Source of the DNA: Pseudonocardiales bacterium
GTDB taxonomy: Bacteria > Actinomycetota > Actinomycetes > Mycobacteriales > Pseudonocardiaceae
NCBI GenBank assembly: GCA_019247305.1
Contig: JAFAPC010000149.1
Coordinates: forward strand, 1-33,764
Length of the DNA: 33,764 nt
Reading direction: 5' to 3'
Below are positions 17,348 through 26,597 of this stretch, one piece after another. The translations under genes were made by a program, and so were the position numbers. Within the stretch, counting starts at the first letter, position 1. Each line of letters begins with the position of its first letter. The notes below the pieces were generated by a model. That model was not told the DNA's origin. It did not search any database and saw only the letters and a program-made list of their open reading frames with translations.

Positions 17348-19603
17348 TTACGAGCTGACCCGCTCGCTGCGGAGGGGTTTTACGGTGCCGTCGGGTTGAA
17401 TTTCGTTGATAACGTACGTGGCTGAGCTGGGTTCACCGTGATCAGTGAACCGTAGCGGCCCGGAGGGTCCGGCGTAAGCGATGTCCTTGTGATCTTTTAC
17501 CAGCGCCATACACGCGGCGAAGCTGGTGCATCTCTCGCCTTTCCTCGTCACATCGTTGATCTGCTTGGCGACCTCCGCCGGCGCGTCCGTGCCAGCGACG
17601 GCCGCGGCCAGCGCGGTGATCACCACTGCGTCGTAAGCCTGCGCGGCGTAGGTCAGATCCCGTAGTCCAGGATTGGCCTCCCTCAGCCGCTTCACGAACG
17701 CCTCATCACCAGGGTATGGCAAGGTCCCTTTCATACCCGCCATGACACTCGGATCCCGCGGATCGACCTGACGAGCCAAGGTGTTGGTCATATCACCACC
17801 CGAGCCGTATACCCGTTTGCTCCTCGGACCAAGGCCCGCCTTGACCATACTGGAAAGAAAAGGGCCGCTCTCCGCGAAGCCAATGAGGACGATCGCGTCG
17901 GGGTTCTCGGCCTTGACGCGCTGGATGTCTTTGTCATAGTCGGGTGCGTTCGAGTCATAAGAAAAAGAGTCGAGTATCCTGCCTCCGGATTCTCGGACGG
18001 CTTTTACAGTCTTTTCCCGTAGGTCGTCGCCGTACACGTCGTCGCGCGATATCACCACCGCCGTCGAGTTGCGGTCATCGACGACGAGCTTGCCGAGCAC
18101 GAAGCCCTCGAACCCGTTGGGCGGCGCGGCGCGGAAGTAGAGTCCACGCTTGGTGGGGTATGTGGTGAACACCGACGACGTATTCGAGGGCGAAAACATA
18201 ATCACACCTGCACAGGTGACCTTGTCGATCACCTTAAGCGCCGCCTCCGACGTCCCCGGACCAATGATCACATCCACCCCGCCAGCCAACAGCGCATCAA
18301 CCGACTGGCTGGCGGTGTCCGCAGACGGGTTGCCCTCGTCGCGCTGGTTGGTGTCATCGAGCTTCACCGCGATGCCAGGGATGCCGCCGGCGTCGTTGAT
18401 GTCCTTTATTGCAAGGTGCACACCAGCATCCAGCGATGGACCCGTATAGATGAATCCCCCAGTCTTCGGGAGTAACGTCCCAAACGAGAGCACGCCGTCG
18501 GCGGGTTTGGTGCGGGGCGAACACGGAATGGGATGAGCCTCGGGTGCACCAGGTATCGAAAGTCCCACAATAACCAGCACCACCGCCACCGCGAGCGCCA
18601 GACTAACCCCCGCCAAACGGCGGTAATGTCGATGTCGGTGATCTATGGTGTCAGGTCGCCGGGAAAATTTGGACAATGCCTCGCCGGCGGCTGCCCGAAT
18701 GCCAAGATCGGTATCGTGGTCCTGCAGGCGGACCAGGGCTTGCCGTGCCGTGCGTTTTTGCCCTCCCGGTTGATCACTGGCCAGCAGGCGCCCTAAACCG
18801 TCGACCGCCCACAATCGCTGCCAGACACTCTCACTCGCTAAGACGTGTTCGAGTTCAGCCGGCAACGGCACTAGCGCATGCGGATTCTTCGCCAGATAGA
18901 GCTGCCCGCGCAGCCCATCGGCCGACATTGTCGGCGTTTGGTCTGGCCTGTTTCGTCGAACCTGGTCGTACACGTATTGATACAATTCACCGACCGATAC
19001 CTGGCCGTCACCGTCGAGGTCAGCCGCCCCGGTCTGCAAACCGCCGACCACGGCATTGGTGAATTCCGACCCGTAGGCGTACTCCATCTTGTCCGACGCG
19101 GTGATAACCACCCGGCCACGGCCACCGAGCTGCTCGAGGATCTCCTCGGCGCCGCCACTTCCGCCCCTGGGGCCCCGGGTGAATGCGCCGCCGTAGCAGC
19201 AGTCGAGAAGCACCACGATGCGCTGCGAGCGGCTGTGGTCCATCTGCTCCTTCACCCATCGCGCCGAGATCCCGGTCGAGTCCAGCCGCTGGTCCTTGGT
19301 ATTGACTGTCACGAAGTACAGTCGTCCGCGCGAGTCCCGGACACCATGGCACGAGAAGTAGAGCAACAGGAGATCATCGGGCTTGCAGTCGGCGAAGAAG
19401 TCGTCGATTTGTTCGCTGACCTCCGTCGACGGCTTGTTGACCAGCGTATCGACGGTAAAATCACCAATCGCCGGGTCGGCGAGCACGCGTCGTAACGCGT
19501 CGACGTCCTGGACTGGCGCCGGCAGCTGGTGGAATTTCGGGTCCTGGTACTCAGAGCAGCCGATCAGTAACGCGACCCTCCTGCCGTTCATGGGCAACGT
19601 CAC
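17348..19603 (-). CDS. Receptor-caspase: caspase, EF-hand loop, HEAT-like, TM, extracellular Leu/Ile/Val-binding-type domain (copy 1, intact)
   Basis: A 751-residue membrane fusion protein. Residues 6-245 form a caspase-like (C14) domain with catalytic His86 (YFSCHG) and Cys136 (LLDCCYGGAF; the usual Ser of CxSG is Gly here). Within it residues 195-206 (DLDGDGQVSVGE) have the D-x-D-x-D-G spacing of a calcium-binding EF-hand loop. Residues 255-315 look like two HEAT-like repeats. A helix at about 329-350 (AGVSLALAVAVVLVIVGLSI) crosses the membrane, with Arg/His before it, so the caspase should be inside. Residues 366-751 are a type I periplasmic-binding fold (GVLSFGTLLPKTGGFIYTGP, IGPGTSEAALKVIDKV) like LivJ, facing outside. 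GTG 19603 overlaps the EACC1 stop (GTGA); ATG 19591 is an alternative start. Confidence 0.85.
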   Translation of the reverse strand: MTLPMNGRRVALLIGCSEYQDPKFHQLPAPVQDVDALRRVLADPAIGDFTVDTLVNKPSTEVSEQIDDFFADCKPDDLLLLYFSCHGVRDSRGRLYFVTVNTKDQRLDSTGISARWVKEQMDHSRSQRIVVLLDCCYGGAFTRGPRGGSGGAEEILEQLGGRGRVVITASDKMEYAYGSEFTNAVVGGLQTGAADLDGDGQVSVGELYQYVYDQVRRNRPDQTPTMSADGLRGQLYLAKNPHALVPLPAELEHVLASESVWQRLWAVDGLGRLLASDQPGGQKRTARQALVRLQDHDTDLGIRAAAGEALSKFSRRPDTIDHRHRHYRRLAGVSLALAVAVVLVIVGLSIPGAPEAHPIPCSPRTKPADGVLSFGTLLPKTGGFIYTGPSLDAGVHLAIKDINDAGGIPGIAVKLDDTNQRDEGNPSADTASQSVDALLAGGVDVIIGPGTSEAALKVIDKVTCAGVIMFSPSNTSSVFTTYPTKRGLYFRAAPPNGFEGFVLGKLVVDDRNSTAVVISRDDVYGDDLREKTVKAVRESGGRILDSFSYDSNAPDYDKDIQRVKAENPDAIVLIGFAESGPFLSSMVKAGLGPRSKRVYGSGGDMTNTLARQVDPRDPSVMAGMKGTLPYPGDEAFVKRLREANPGLRDLTYAAQAYDAVVITALAAAVAGTDAPAEVAKQINDVTRKGERCTSFAACMALVKDHKDIAYAGPSGPLRFTDHGEPSSATYVINEIQPDGTVKPLRSERVSS

Positions 19604-19821
19604 CGGTCGGTGCGGCGGTCGATCCAGAGCTGGGTCAGCGCGCCCGCGAGGAGAATCTCACCGGCGCGTGCACCGGGCGGCGCCTGACCCACGGTCGCGC
19701 GATCAGCGCACTCGATGTCCAACTCCAGCAGCCCCTCACGCAGCTGCCCAGCCAGTTCTGCAGCGTCGGCTTCCGGTCCCGCCGCGATGCATAGACCAAG
19801 CCGAGCAACCCGCTCAGTCAT
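19600..19821 (-). CDS. EACC1-type small protein, internally deleted (copy 1)
   Basis: About 73 residues: MTERVARLGLCIAAGPEADA, then AAELAGQLREGLLELDI, GEILLAGALTQLWIDRRTDR. It matches the 132-residue copy at 24043-24441 at the N-terminus, at the hydrophobic AGALT helix and at the last few codons, but about 55 residues are absent after AGALT (the second half of the helix, two strands and the last helix). The frame and the coupling to the caspase start are kept (GTGA). It may be non-functional or a minimal form. A GTG one codon upstream (19824) could also start it. Confidence 0.65.
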   Translation of the reverse strand: MTERVARLGLCIAAGPEADAAELAGQLREGLLELDIECADRATVGQAPPGARAGEILLAGALTQLWIDRRTDR

Positions 19822-19922
19822 CACCGTGCCCTGCTATCCGACTATGAGGCTATGAGGACTGTCTAGCCCAGTCACCCCGATTAGGATAACGTACGTCTCT
19901 TTGTCAAACGGGCGGTCGCTGC

Positions 19923-20070
19923 TCAGGCGCCGGCCACTCCCCAGCCCCCGCCGCCGGGGGTTTCCCGGCGGGTCCGGTCGCCGAGGCACAGCGGCCAGGT
20001 GCCCGCTGGCTGGTCTCGACGTTGCCAGCGGCACTCGGAGCGGGAAACACTGCGTGACCTGCGCGTCGCA
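19923..20070 (-). pseudogene. hyuB remnant, copy 1
   Basis: The minus strand encodes the typical HyuB end [19 protein letters not shown] with stop at 19923, matching [18 protein letters not shown] of the intact gene. Upstream it continues to GTWPL and then, after ACCAGCCAGC, jumps to sequence matching 25089-25140 of intact hyuB ([15 protein letters not shown]), with loss of about 480 bp and the frame. It shows that the EACC1/receptor-caspase pair of copy 1 once followed a hyuB gene, just as in copy 2. Confidence 0.8.
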
Positions 20071-20084
20071 TAGAGTCATCTTCC

Positions 20085-20681
20085 GTGATTACCCGACTTC
20101 TCCCGGTGCCCGGTACCGCTGCGCTGTTCATCGCCGCCCTGGCGATCACGACGAATGTCTCGGCGGCTCAGGCCGCCACACCACACTTCAGGAGCAGTCA
20201 AGGCCAGCTCGTGCTCCGTCTGCACAACGCCGACGGAAGAGTCCAAAGTGAATCGGTGACGCCACTAGCGGCAGCCAGCACGGTGGTGTGCGACGCCGCA
20301 CTGGAAAACCCGCACTACTCAGGAGGGGCCGAATCGGTGATTTTCAAAACACGCGTCACGTGCTCCGGTAACGGCCTCTCGATCGTCCAGGTGCGGATTC
20401 GCGGCACTCTCGGCTCGATTTGCGGAGCACCGCCTCGTGGCGGGCCGGCGCAAGGCCCTCTGGTGTTACGGGCGACCAGTGACCAAATTCAGAATGTCAC
20501 TGTTAATGGTGGGTTTACCACCTACTACACTCCCATGGCAGGGCCGGGGAACCCCAAAGTTAGGGGTAGTGGTTGGTATCAGGGGGACGTCAGCGGCAAG
20601 ATAGTAGGGCCTCCTGGAATCGTGAGCGATGACCCACCACGTGCGTTCAGCAATCGGGTGTGGGTCAACGATCCCCGTTAA
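20085..20681 (+). CDS. Secreted protein with Sec signal peptide
   Basis: A 198-residue protein from GTG 20085. The first 31 residues form a signal peptide (Arg, then hydrophobic TAALFIAALAI, then ending SAAQAA). The mature part is Ser/Gly/Thr-rich, likely all beta, with three Cys (VVCDAALEN, RVTCSGNG, GSICGAPP), suited to an extracellular fold. No family recognised. Its stop overlaps the stop of the convergent gene by 3 bases. It sits in the interval between the two receptor-caspase modules. Confidence 0.65.
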   Translation: MITRLLPVPGTAALFIAALAITTNVSAAQAATPHFRSSQGQLVLRLHNADGRVQSESVTPLAAASTVVCDAALENPHYSGGAESVIFKTRVTCSGNGLSIVQVRIRGTLGSICGAPPRGGPAQGPLVLRATSDQIQNVTVNGGFTTYYTPMAGPGNPKVRGSGWYQGDVSGKIVGPPGIVSDDPPRAFSNRVWVNDPR

Positions 20682-21037
20682 GAGCCTGCACGGGGAGGCT
20701 GTCCCCGGGCGATGTCGGGAACAGGGAACTGCCACCTGGTGGTCGGTGCATGGGCCGCATTGGGGTCACTGCCCGCCAACCGGATCAGCCCGGGGCTCTC
20801 CGATGAGGGAACGGTGACGTGGAGGGTCCAGGTCCGCTCCGGGCCGGCATGCTCTGTGGCCCAGACGAGAGCGTGGTACACGTCCCCGTCGGTGAGTTCC
20901 CATTCCTCAGACTCATAGCCCACCAAGTCGGAGGGCACACCGGCGTATGCGGTGTCCTGCCGGAAGAATTCCACCCGGAACACCGGGGTATCCAGTTCCC
21001 ACGCCGTAGACCGCGGATCAACCATTCGAACCTGCAC
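20678..21037 (-). CDS. Conserved hypothetical actinobacterial protein (about 119 aa)
   Basis: A soluble protein: QVRMVDPRSTAWELDTPVFR, VEFFRQDTAYAGVPSDLVG, EEWELTDGDVYHALVWATEH, then TWTLHVTVPSSESPGLIRLA and GSDPNAA. The order strand / strand / acidic loop / helix with W / strand / G-L-I-R-L-x-G-x-D-P-N matches a small actinobacterial family of unknown function. GTG 21037 keeps the first strand; ATG 21025 is the alternative. Upstream frame to 21325 is not part of it (hyuB scrap). Confidence 0.55.
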   Translation of the reverse strand: MQVRMVDPRSTAWELDTPVFRVEFFRQDTAYAGVPSDLVGYESEEWELTDGDVYHALVWATEHAGPERTWTLHVTVPSSESPGLIRLAGSDPNAAHAPTTRWQFPVPDIARGQPPRAGS

Positions 21038-21104
21038 GACTGCGCATTCTACCCGCTCGGGCAGGGCGACCGCTCCTTCTCTCACCCCAGGGGTGCGCCC
21101 CAGC

Positions 21105-21205
21105 CCCCGCCGTGCAGGCCCCAGGGGGGTGCTCGCGGCGTTCGGACTGCACAAGTCAGGGTGCCCTCCGGCCAGCACCTCGATCTCGCGGCTGTGACGC
21201 TGCGG
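21105..21205 (-). pseudogene. hyuB fragment
   Basis: About 100 bp nearly match 24670-24768 of intact hyuB (REIEVL, then a stretch ending in cagtccgaacgccgcgagca). Small insertions and deletions break the frame. Its position relative to the fragment at 19923 is not collinear with one hyuB, so it may come from a further copy or from rearrangement. Confidence 0.7.
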
Positions 21206-21221
21206 CTCCTGCCGGCTCGTC

Positions 21222-21755
21222 TTAAAATAACACGCAGGAGGGGTGCTCGTCTTCGCGCAGGACCGACTCCTGGTGGAAGGTCTTGTCATACGCGGTGCGT
21301 ATCTCGTCGATCTTTGTGCTGGCATCGCGCGCCGAGTCCTGCGGGTAGAACACGATCAGCATGTCGCTGGCTTCATGGTCGATCACGCCGTTGGTCTCCC
21401 GGTACTGGCCCAGTGCAGGGACCACCGTGAATCCGGCCGGGAACCGTGGCGTGACCTCGCGGTCGAGGAACTGAGCGAAGGAGGCGTCGGTGACCGTGCC
21501 GCCGCCGGGAATCGACTTGCCGAAAAACAGCTCGGTACGCGCATACGCCGTCCCGCTATTACTGCACGGTACAGGGGGTGCGGCGCTGCTGTTCGCGGCC
21601 ACGGCGGGGAGGTGGGTTCCCGCACACCCCGTCAGAGGTCCCGCCACCAGCAGCGCTGCACCCACCATGGTGGCGGAGCGTCGGTGTCCCCACCAATTTC
21701 TGACCCAGTGGCGCCTGGGCTGTCTCTCGCCAGCGGTGTCATTGTCGCGACGCAA
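21222..21755 (-). CDS. DUF3574 lipoprotein
   Basis: A 177-residue protein from TTG 21755 with GAGGGGG just upstream. The N-terminal Arg-rich stretch, hydrophobic MVGAALLVAGPLTGC lipobox (Cys at about 44) predicts a lipid-anchored surface protein. The mature part is DUF3574: ARTELFFGKSIPGGGTVTDA, FLDREVTPRFPAGFTVVPAL, DMLIVFYP, YDKTFHQESVLREDEHPSCV. Function of the family is unknown. It lies 23 bp past... on the upstream side of copy 1 and just downstream of receptor-caspase copy 2 on the same strand, so it may be read from that operon. Confidence 0.8.
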   Translation of the reverse strand: MRRDNDTAGERQPRRHWVRNWWGHRRSATMVGAALLVAGPLTGCAGTHLPAVAANSSAAPPVPCSNSGTAYARTELFFGKSIPGGGTVTDASFAQFLDREVTPRFPAGFTVVPALGQYRETNGVIDHEASDMLIVFYPQDSARDASTKIDEIRTAYDKTFHQESVLREDEHPSCVLF

Positions 21756-21793
21756 GGTTCCCCCTCTTGAGTGTAGTTGCTTGGCGGATAATC

Positions 21794-24036
21794 TTACACG
21801 CTGGCCCGCTCGGTCCAGAGGGGCTTTACGGTGCCGTCGGGTTGAATTTCGCTGATATCGTACATGGCTGAGCTGGGTTCACCGTGATCAGTAAACCGTA
21901 GCAGCCCGGAGGGGCCGGCGTAGGCGATGTCCTTGTGGTCTTTCACCAGCGCCATGCAGGCGGCGAAGCTGGTGCAGCTCTCGCCTTTTCGCGTCACGTC
22001 GTTGATCTGCTTGGCGACCTCAGCGGGCGCGTCCGTGCCAGCGACGGCCGCGGCCAGCGCGGTAATCACCACTGCGTCGTAGGCCTGCGCGGCGTCGGTC
22101 ACATCCCGGAGTCCAGGATTGGCCTCCCTCAATCGTTTCACGAACGCCTCATCCCCAGGGTACGGCAAAGTCCCTTTCATGCCCGCCAGGACAGCCGGAT
22201 CCCGTGGACTGACCTGACCGGCCAAGGTGTTGGTCATACTACCGCTCGCATCGTATACCCGTTTGTTCCTTGGACCAAGGCCCGCCTTGACCAGGCTGGA
22301 AAGGAAATGGTCGCTCTCCGCGAAGCCAATCAGCACGATCGCGTCGGGGTTCTCGGCCTTGACGCGCTGGATGTCCTTGTCGTAGTCGGGTGCGTCTGGG
22401 TCGTACGAAAAGGAGTCGAGTACCCTGCCTCCGGATTCCCGGATCGCTTTTTCGGTCGCTTTCCGTAAATCTTTGCCGTACACGTCGTCGGCGCGCGACG
22501 TCATCACCACCACCGTCGAGTTGCCGTCAGCGACGACGAGCTTGCCGAGCACGGAGCTTTCGAGCACGTTCGACGGCATGGCGCGGAAGTAGAGTCCATG
22601 GCTCGGGTATGTCGTGAATACCGACGCCGTGTTCGAGGGCGAAAACATGATCACGCCGGCGCAGGTGACCTTGTCGATCACCTTGAGGGTCGCCGACGAC
22701 GTCGCCGGACCAATGACCACATTCACCCCGCCGGCCAGCAGCGCATCAGCCGACTGGCTGGTGGTGCCCGCAGACGGGTTGCCCTCGTCGCGCTGGTTGG
22801 CGTCATCGAGCTTCACGGCGATGCCCGGGATGCCGCGGCGTCGTTGATGTCCTTCATCGCCAGGTGCACGCCAGCATCCAGCGCTGGACCCGCGTAGACG
22901 AATCCTCCGGTCTTCGGGAGTAACGTTCCGAACGAGAGCACGCCGTCGGCGGGTTTGATGCGAGGCGAACACGGGATGGGATGAGCCTCGGGTGCGCCAG
23001 GTATCGAAACTCCCACAATAATCAGCACCAGCGCCACCACGAGCGCCAGACCGACCCCCACCAACCAACGATGGCGTGGACCTGGCGGACCTGGCATGTC
23101 AGGTTGCCGGGACGCTCTGGACAACGCCTCGCTGGCGGCTGTCCGAACGTCACGATCGGGATCGTCCTCCCGCAGGAGGTCCAGAGCTTGTCTCGCGGTG
23201 CGTTTCTGTCCTCCTGGATGGTCACCGGTCAACAGGCGCCGTAGACCATCGACCGCCCCGGTTCGCACCCAAGCATTTTCGCTTCGTAAGGCTTCGTCGA
23301 TGTCGGCTGGCAGCGGCGATGGAGCCTGCGGGTTGTTCGCCAGATAAAGCTCGCCGGACACGTCATCCGCCGAATACTGTGGCGTTTGTCCGGGACGGCG
23401 CTCGCCGACCTGGCGGCGTACGTACAGAAACAACTCATGAACTGATACTCGACCATCGCCGTCAAGGTCAGCGGCACCGGTCCGCAAGCCTTTGACCACG
23501 GCGTCGGTAAAAACCGAATCGTGCGCAAGTTCCAGCTTGCCGGACGCGGTAATGACCATCCGGCCATGACCACTGAGCTGATCGAGGATCTCTTTCGTGC
23601 CCGCGCTGCCCCGCGTCAGGCCACCCTTGAATGCACCGCTGTAGCAGCAGTCGAGCAGCAACACGATGCGCCGGGCCCGACTTTGGTCCATCCATTGTTG
23701 TACGCGCTGCGCCGAGAGCGCTGTGGTGTCCAGCAACTCTTCGTTGGTGTCGCGGGTCGCGAGGTACAGGTGCCCCGTCGGATCCAAGCGACCATGGCCG
23801 GAGAAGTAGAGCAGCAAAAGATCATCAGGCTTGCTCTCAGTAAAGAAGCTCTGGATGCGCCTGCTCGTCTCTGCTGAGTCCTCATTGAGCACCGGGACTA
23901 CCCGGAAATCGCCGATCTCCTGATCGACCAACACACTTTCTAACTCGTGAATATTCTGCTGTGCCGGCAGCGGCGGGAACTCCGGGCTCTCGTAGTCGGA
24001 ACAACCGACCAGCAGGGCGACCTTCGTGTCGCTCAT
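21794..24036 (-). pseudogene. Receptor-caspase copy 2, disrupted by a one-base deletion
   Basis: ATG 24036 (MSDTKVALLVGCSDYESPEF) starts a caspase domain with His81 (YFSGHG), Cys131 (LLDCCYSGAF, complete CxSG), an EF-hand-like DLDGDGRVSVHEL, HEAT-like repeats and a membrane helix (GVGLALVVALVLIIVGVSI). At about 22834, within KDINDAGGIPGI, copy 1 reads atgccgccggcgtcg and this copy atgccgcggcgtcg: one C is missing. The first frame stops at 22813, and the rest of the binding domain (IAVKLDDANQRDEGNPSAG to the end at 21794) is open in another frame and otherwise undamaged. The two copies are very similar in DNA. As sequenced it would give a membrane caspase without receptor. Confidence 0.88.
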
Positions 24037-24042
24037 GCCGAG

Positions 24043-24441
24043 TCACCGGTCAGGGTGATGGTTGACGGCAGCCTGGAAGAACTGGATCAGCTCACGCTGT
24101 TCTTTCCGAGGGATGCCCTCGACGTCCAGTTCCATGTCGTTGATCTTAATCGTCACCCGGCGTCCCCCATGGGGGGAAATCCAGTCCTCCACTCTCTTGA
24201 TGAGCGCGGTGAACAGCTCCGGAGACTGGGCGAGGATGACGGTCAGCGCGCCCGCCACGAAAAGCTCACCACCCCGGGTCCGGGGCGGCGCCAGGCCCGC
24301 AGTCATCGGCTCAGCGCTCTCGATAGTCAGCTCCCGTAGTAGGTGCCCCCGGAGCTGCCCAGCCAGCCTCAGCAGGTCTTCATCGTCGGCTTCCCCGTTT
24401 GTTTCAATGCGGAGATCAAGCCGAATAACCCGCTCAGTCAT
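24043..24441 (-). CDS. EACC1-type small protein, full length (copy 2)
   Basis: 132 residues: strand MTERVIRLDLRIET, helix DLLRLAGQLRGHLLREL, strand, a GELFVAGALTVILAQSPELF hydrophobic helix, ALIKRVEDWISPHGG, strands RRVTIKINDMELDVEG and a last helix EQRELIQFFQAAVN. This is the EACC1 layout: a small constant partner encoded before effector genes. It probably binds the caspase or a shared activator. Six bases separate its stop from the receptor-caspase ATG. It lies 70 bp after hyuB on the same strand, consistent with one operon. Confidence 0.75.
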   Translation of the reverse strand: MTERVIRLDLRIETNGEADDEDLLRLAGQLRGHLLRELTIESAEPMTAGLAPPRTRGGELFVAGALTVILAQSPELFTALIKRVEDWISPHGGRRVTIKINDMELDVEGIPRKEQRELIQFFQAAVNHHPDR

Positions 24442-24511
24442 GATCTTCCTCTGCCATCCAGCGATCTGGACTGTACAGCGTAGTCCCCATCCTCGGATGG
24501 ATGTGTGCCTA

Positions 24512-26098
24512 TTATTGCGCTTGATCGACGCCCGGAGCGCCCCAACCGCCGCCGCCAGGGGTTTCCAGGCGGATTCGGTCGCCGCGGCGCAGCGGCCAGG
24601 TGCCCTTGCTGGGCAGCTGGATCTCGGTTCCGTCGGCGCGGCGCAGCATGTTGCGGCCTACCGCCCCGGGGCACCCGCCGTGCAGCCCCCACGGGGGGTG
24701 CTCGCGGCGTTCGGACTGCACGGTCAGGGTGCAGTCAACCAGTACCTCGATCTCGCGGATGAGGCCCTCACCACCGGGGTGCGTCCCGGCCCCACCCGAG
24801 GAGGACCGCAGCTCATAGCGCCACACCCGCAGCGGGTAGTCCAGCTCGACGGCTTCAGCGGGGGTGTTCTGGGTGTTGGTCATCCCGGTGTGCACCCCGG
24901 ACATGCCGGGGCGGTGCGGGGTGCCGCCCTCGCCGCCGCCCAGCGTCTCGTAGTAGCTGAACGCCGCCGCACCCCCAGCGCCGATACCCCCAGCGCCGAT
25001 GAGCAGGTTGTTCATCGTGCCCTGGCTGGCCGCCGGTACCCGCTCGGGAATCGCCTGGGCGAAGCAGCCGAGCAGGACGTCGACGATTCGCTGGCTGGTC
25101 TCGACGTTGCCGGCCGCACTCGGCGCGGGAAACCTCGCGTTCACCACGGAACCCTCCGGTGCGCGCACCCGCAGTGACCGGTAACAGCCGGCATTCGGCG
25201 GTGCGTCCGGGTCGGTGAGCATTCGGAACACGAACATCGCGCAGGACTGGGTGACGGCGAGCACCGCGTTGAGGTTCACCGGGATCTGGGGGTCGGTGCC
25301 GGCGAAGTCGATCGTCACCTCGTCACCGTCGACGGTGACGGCGGCGCGGATGCTGACCCCGGCACCGACCTCCAGCACGTCGCAGTAGCGGTAGCACCCG
25401 TCCGGGATCTGGCGTACCGCCGCCCGGACTCGCCGGTCGGAGTAATCGCAGACGGCCGCCATGGCCTGGCGCAGCCGCAGTGGCCCCATCCGGCTGGCCA
25501 GTTCCCGCAGCCGCCGGGCCCCGACGTGGTTAGCGGCGAACTGGGCTCGCACATCGCCCCGGCGCTCGCTGGGGGTGCGGGAGTTCGCGGCGATCAACGC
25601 CACTACGTCGGAGCGTTCCCCGTGGGCGTCGGCGATGAGGATGGGGGGAATGCGCAACCCCTCCATGGCGATCTCGGTGGCACTCGCCGGCATGGACCCC
25701 GGCGCCGCTCCGCCGACGTCGGCGTGGTGGGCGCGATTGGCCACATAGCCGAGGAGCTCCTCGGAGTCGGTGAAGACCCCAGTGACGAGCGTGAGGTCCG
25801 GCAGGTGGGTGCCGCCTAGGTACGGGTCGTTGAGGCACACCTGCTCACCCGGCCGCAGCGCGCCGTAGGTGTCGAGCACCGCGCGGACGCTGGCCGGCAT
25901 GGCGCCCAGGTGCACCGGGATGTGCTCGGCTTGGGCGACCATCTCCCCGTCCGGGTCGAACACCGCAGCGGAGCAGTCGGCGCGCTCCTTGATGTTGGGG
26001 GAGTACGCCGCGCGCCGCAGCGCCACACCCATCTCCTCGGCGACTCCGGCCAGCGCGTGCCGGAACACCTCCAACTCCACCCCGGAGGACTCAGCCAT
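24512..26098 (-). CDS. hyuB: Hydantoinase B / 5-oxoprolinase beta-type subunit
   Basis: A 528-residue HyuB protein, normal length. With HyuA it hydrolyses cyclic amides (hydantoins, N-methylhydantoin or 5-oxoproline) with ATP. Motifs: [33 protein letters not shown], the metal-binding [37 protein letters not shown], then the C-terminal [16 protein letters not shown] 26098 overlaps the GNAT stop by 8 nt. Its gene is split from hyuA by the toxin-antitoxin pair. Intact; two scraps of other copies lie at 19923 and 21105. Confidence 0.92.
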   Translation of the reverse strand: MAESSGVELEVFRHALAGVAEEMGVALRRAAYSPNIKERADCSAAVFDPDGEMVAQAEHIPVHLGAMPASVRAVLDTYGALRPGEQVCLNDPYLGGTHLPDLTLVTGVFTDSEELLGYVANRAHHADVGGAAPGSMPASATEIAMEGLRIPPILIADAHGERSDVVALIAANSRTPSERRGDVRAQFAANHVGARRLRELASRMGPLRLRQAMAAVCDYSDRRVRAAVRQIPDGCYRYCDVLEVGAGVSIRAAVTVDGDEVTIDFAGTDPQIPVNLNAVLAVTQSCAMFVFRMLTDPDAPPNAGCYRSLRVRAPEGSVVNARFPAPSAAGNVETSQRIVDVLLGCFAQAIPERVPAASQGTMNNLLIGAGGIGAGGAAAFSYYETLGGGEGGTPHRPGMSGVHTGMTNTQNTPAEAVELDYPLRVWRYELRSSSGGAGTHPGGEGLIREIEVLVDCTLTVQSERREHPPWGLHGGCPGAVGRNMLRRADGTEIQLPSKGTWPLRRGDRIRLETPGGGGWGAPGVDQAQ

Positions 26099-26597
26099 CG
26101 AGTGTCCGCCGAATGTCCTTGATCCGACGGTAGCGCTTGAGTGGCTGCTGCGGCACGGGCACGAACCCCCACCGACGGTAGAAGGCCGCGGCCTGCTCAT
26201 CGATCGCCTCGACGGCGACCAGCCGTGCGGCGACGACCTCACCGGCCCGGCACGCCAGCACCAGCGCGTGGGCCAGCAGATCGGCACCCAAGCCGCGCCC
26301 TTGGGCCAAGCGGTGCAGCGCCAGCCGAGCGAGCAGGACCATGCCGACGGGGTATCCAGGCACGCCTTGCACGAGCTTCTGGGGCGCGTCCTCGGGCCGG
26401 ACGTGGCCCATGACCAGGGAAAAGTAGCCGATCACGCGGTCATCTTCGATCAGAACCCAGGTCCGTGCGAGATCCGCCCGTTGACTAGCCCACGCGTAGT
26501 CGCTGAGCCACTTGTCGAGTTCAGGTTTACCACAGTCGAACGACGACACGTCGTGCTCGGCCGCCAGCGGGACCAGCGTGGGCAGCTCAGGTAGCAC
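26091..26597 (-). CDS. GNAT acetyltransferase toxin (TacT-like)
   Basis: A 168-residue GNAT protein of the TacT/AtaT kind, which blocks translation by acetylating charged tRNA. Visible: [17 protein letters not shown] near the N-terminus (typical C-G-x-x-x-L-D-x-W/F-L), [30 protein letters not shown] with the acetyl-CoA loop QGRGLG, and [12 protein letters not shown] with the catalytic Tyr. GTG 26597 overlaps the antitoxin by 11 nt. The stop overlaps hyuB. Confidence 0.85.
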   Translation of the reverse strand: MLPELPTLVPLAAEHDVSSFDCGKPELDKWLSDYAWASQRADLARTWVLIEDDRVIGYFSLVMGHVRPEDAPQKLVQGVPGYPVGMVLLARLALHRLAQGRGLGADLLAHALVLACRAGEVVAARLVAVEAIDEQAAAFYRRWGFVPVPQQPLKRYRRIKDIRRTLDG

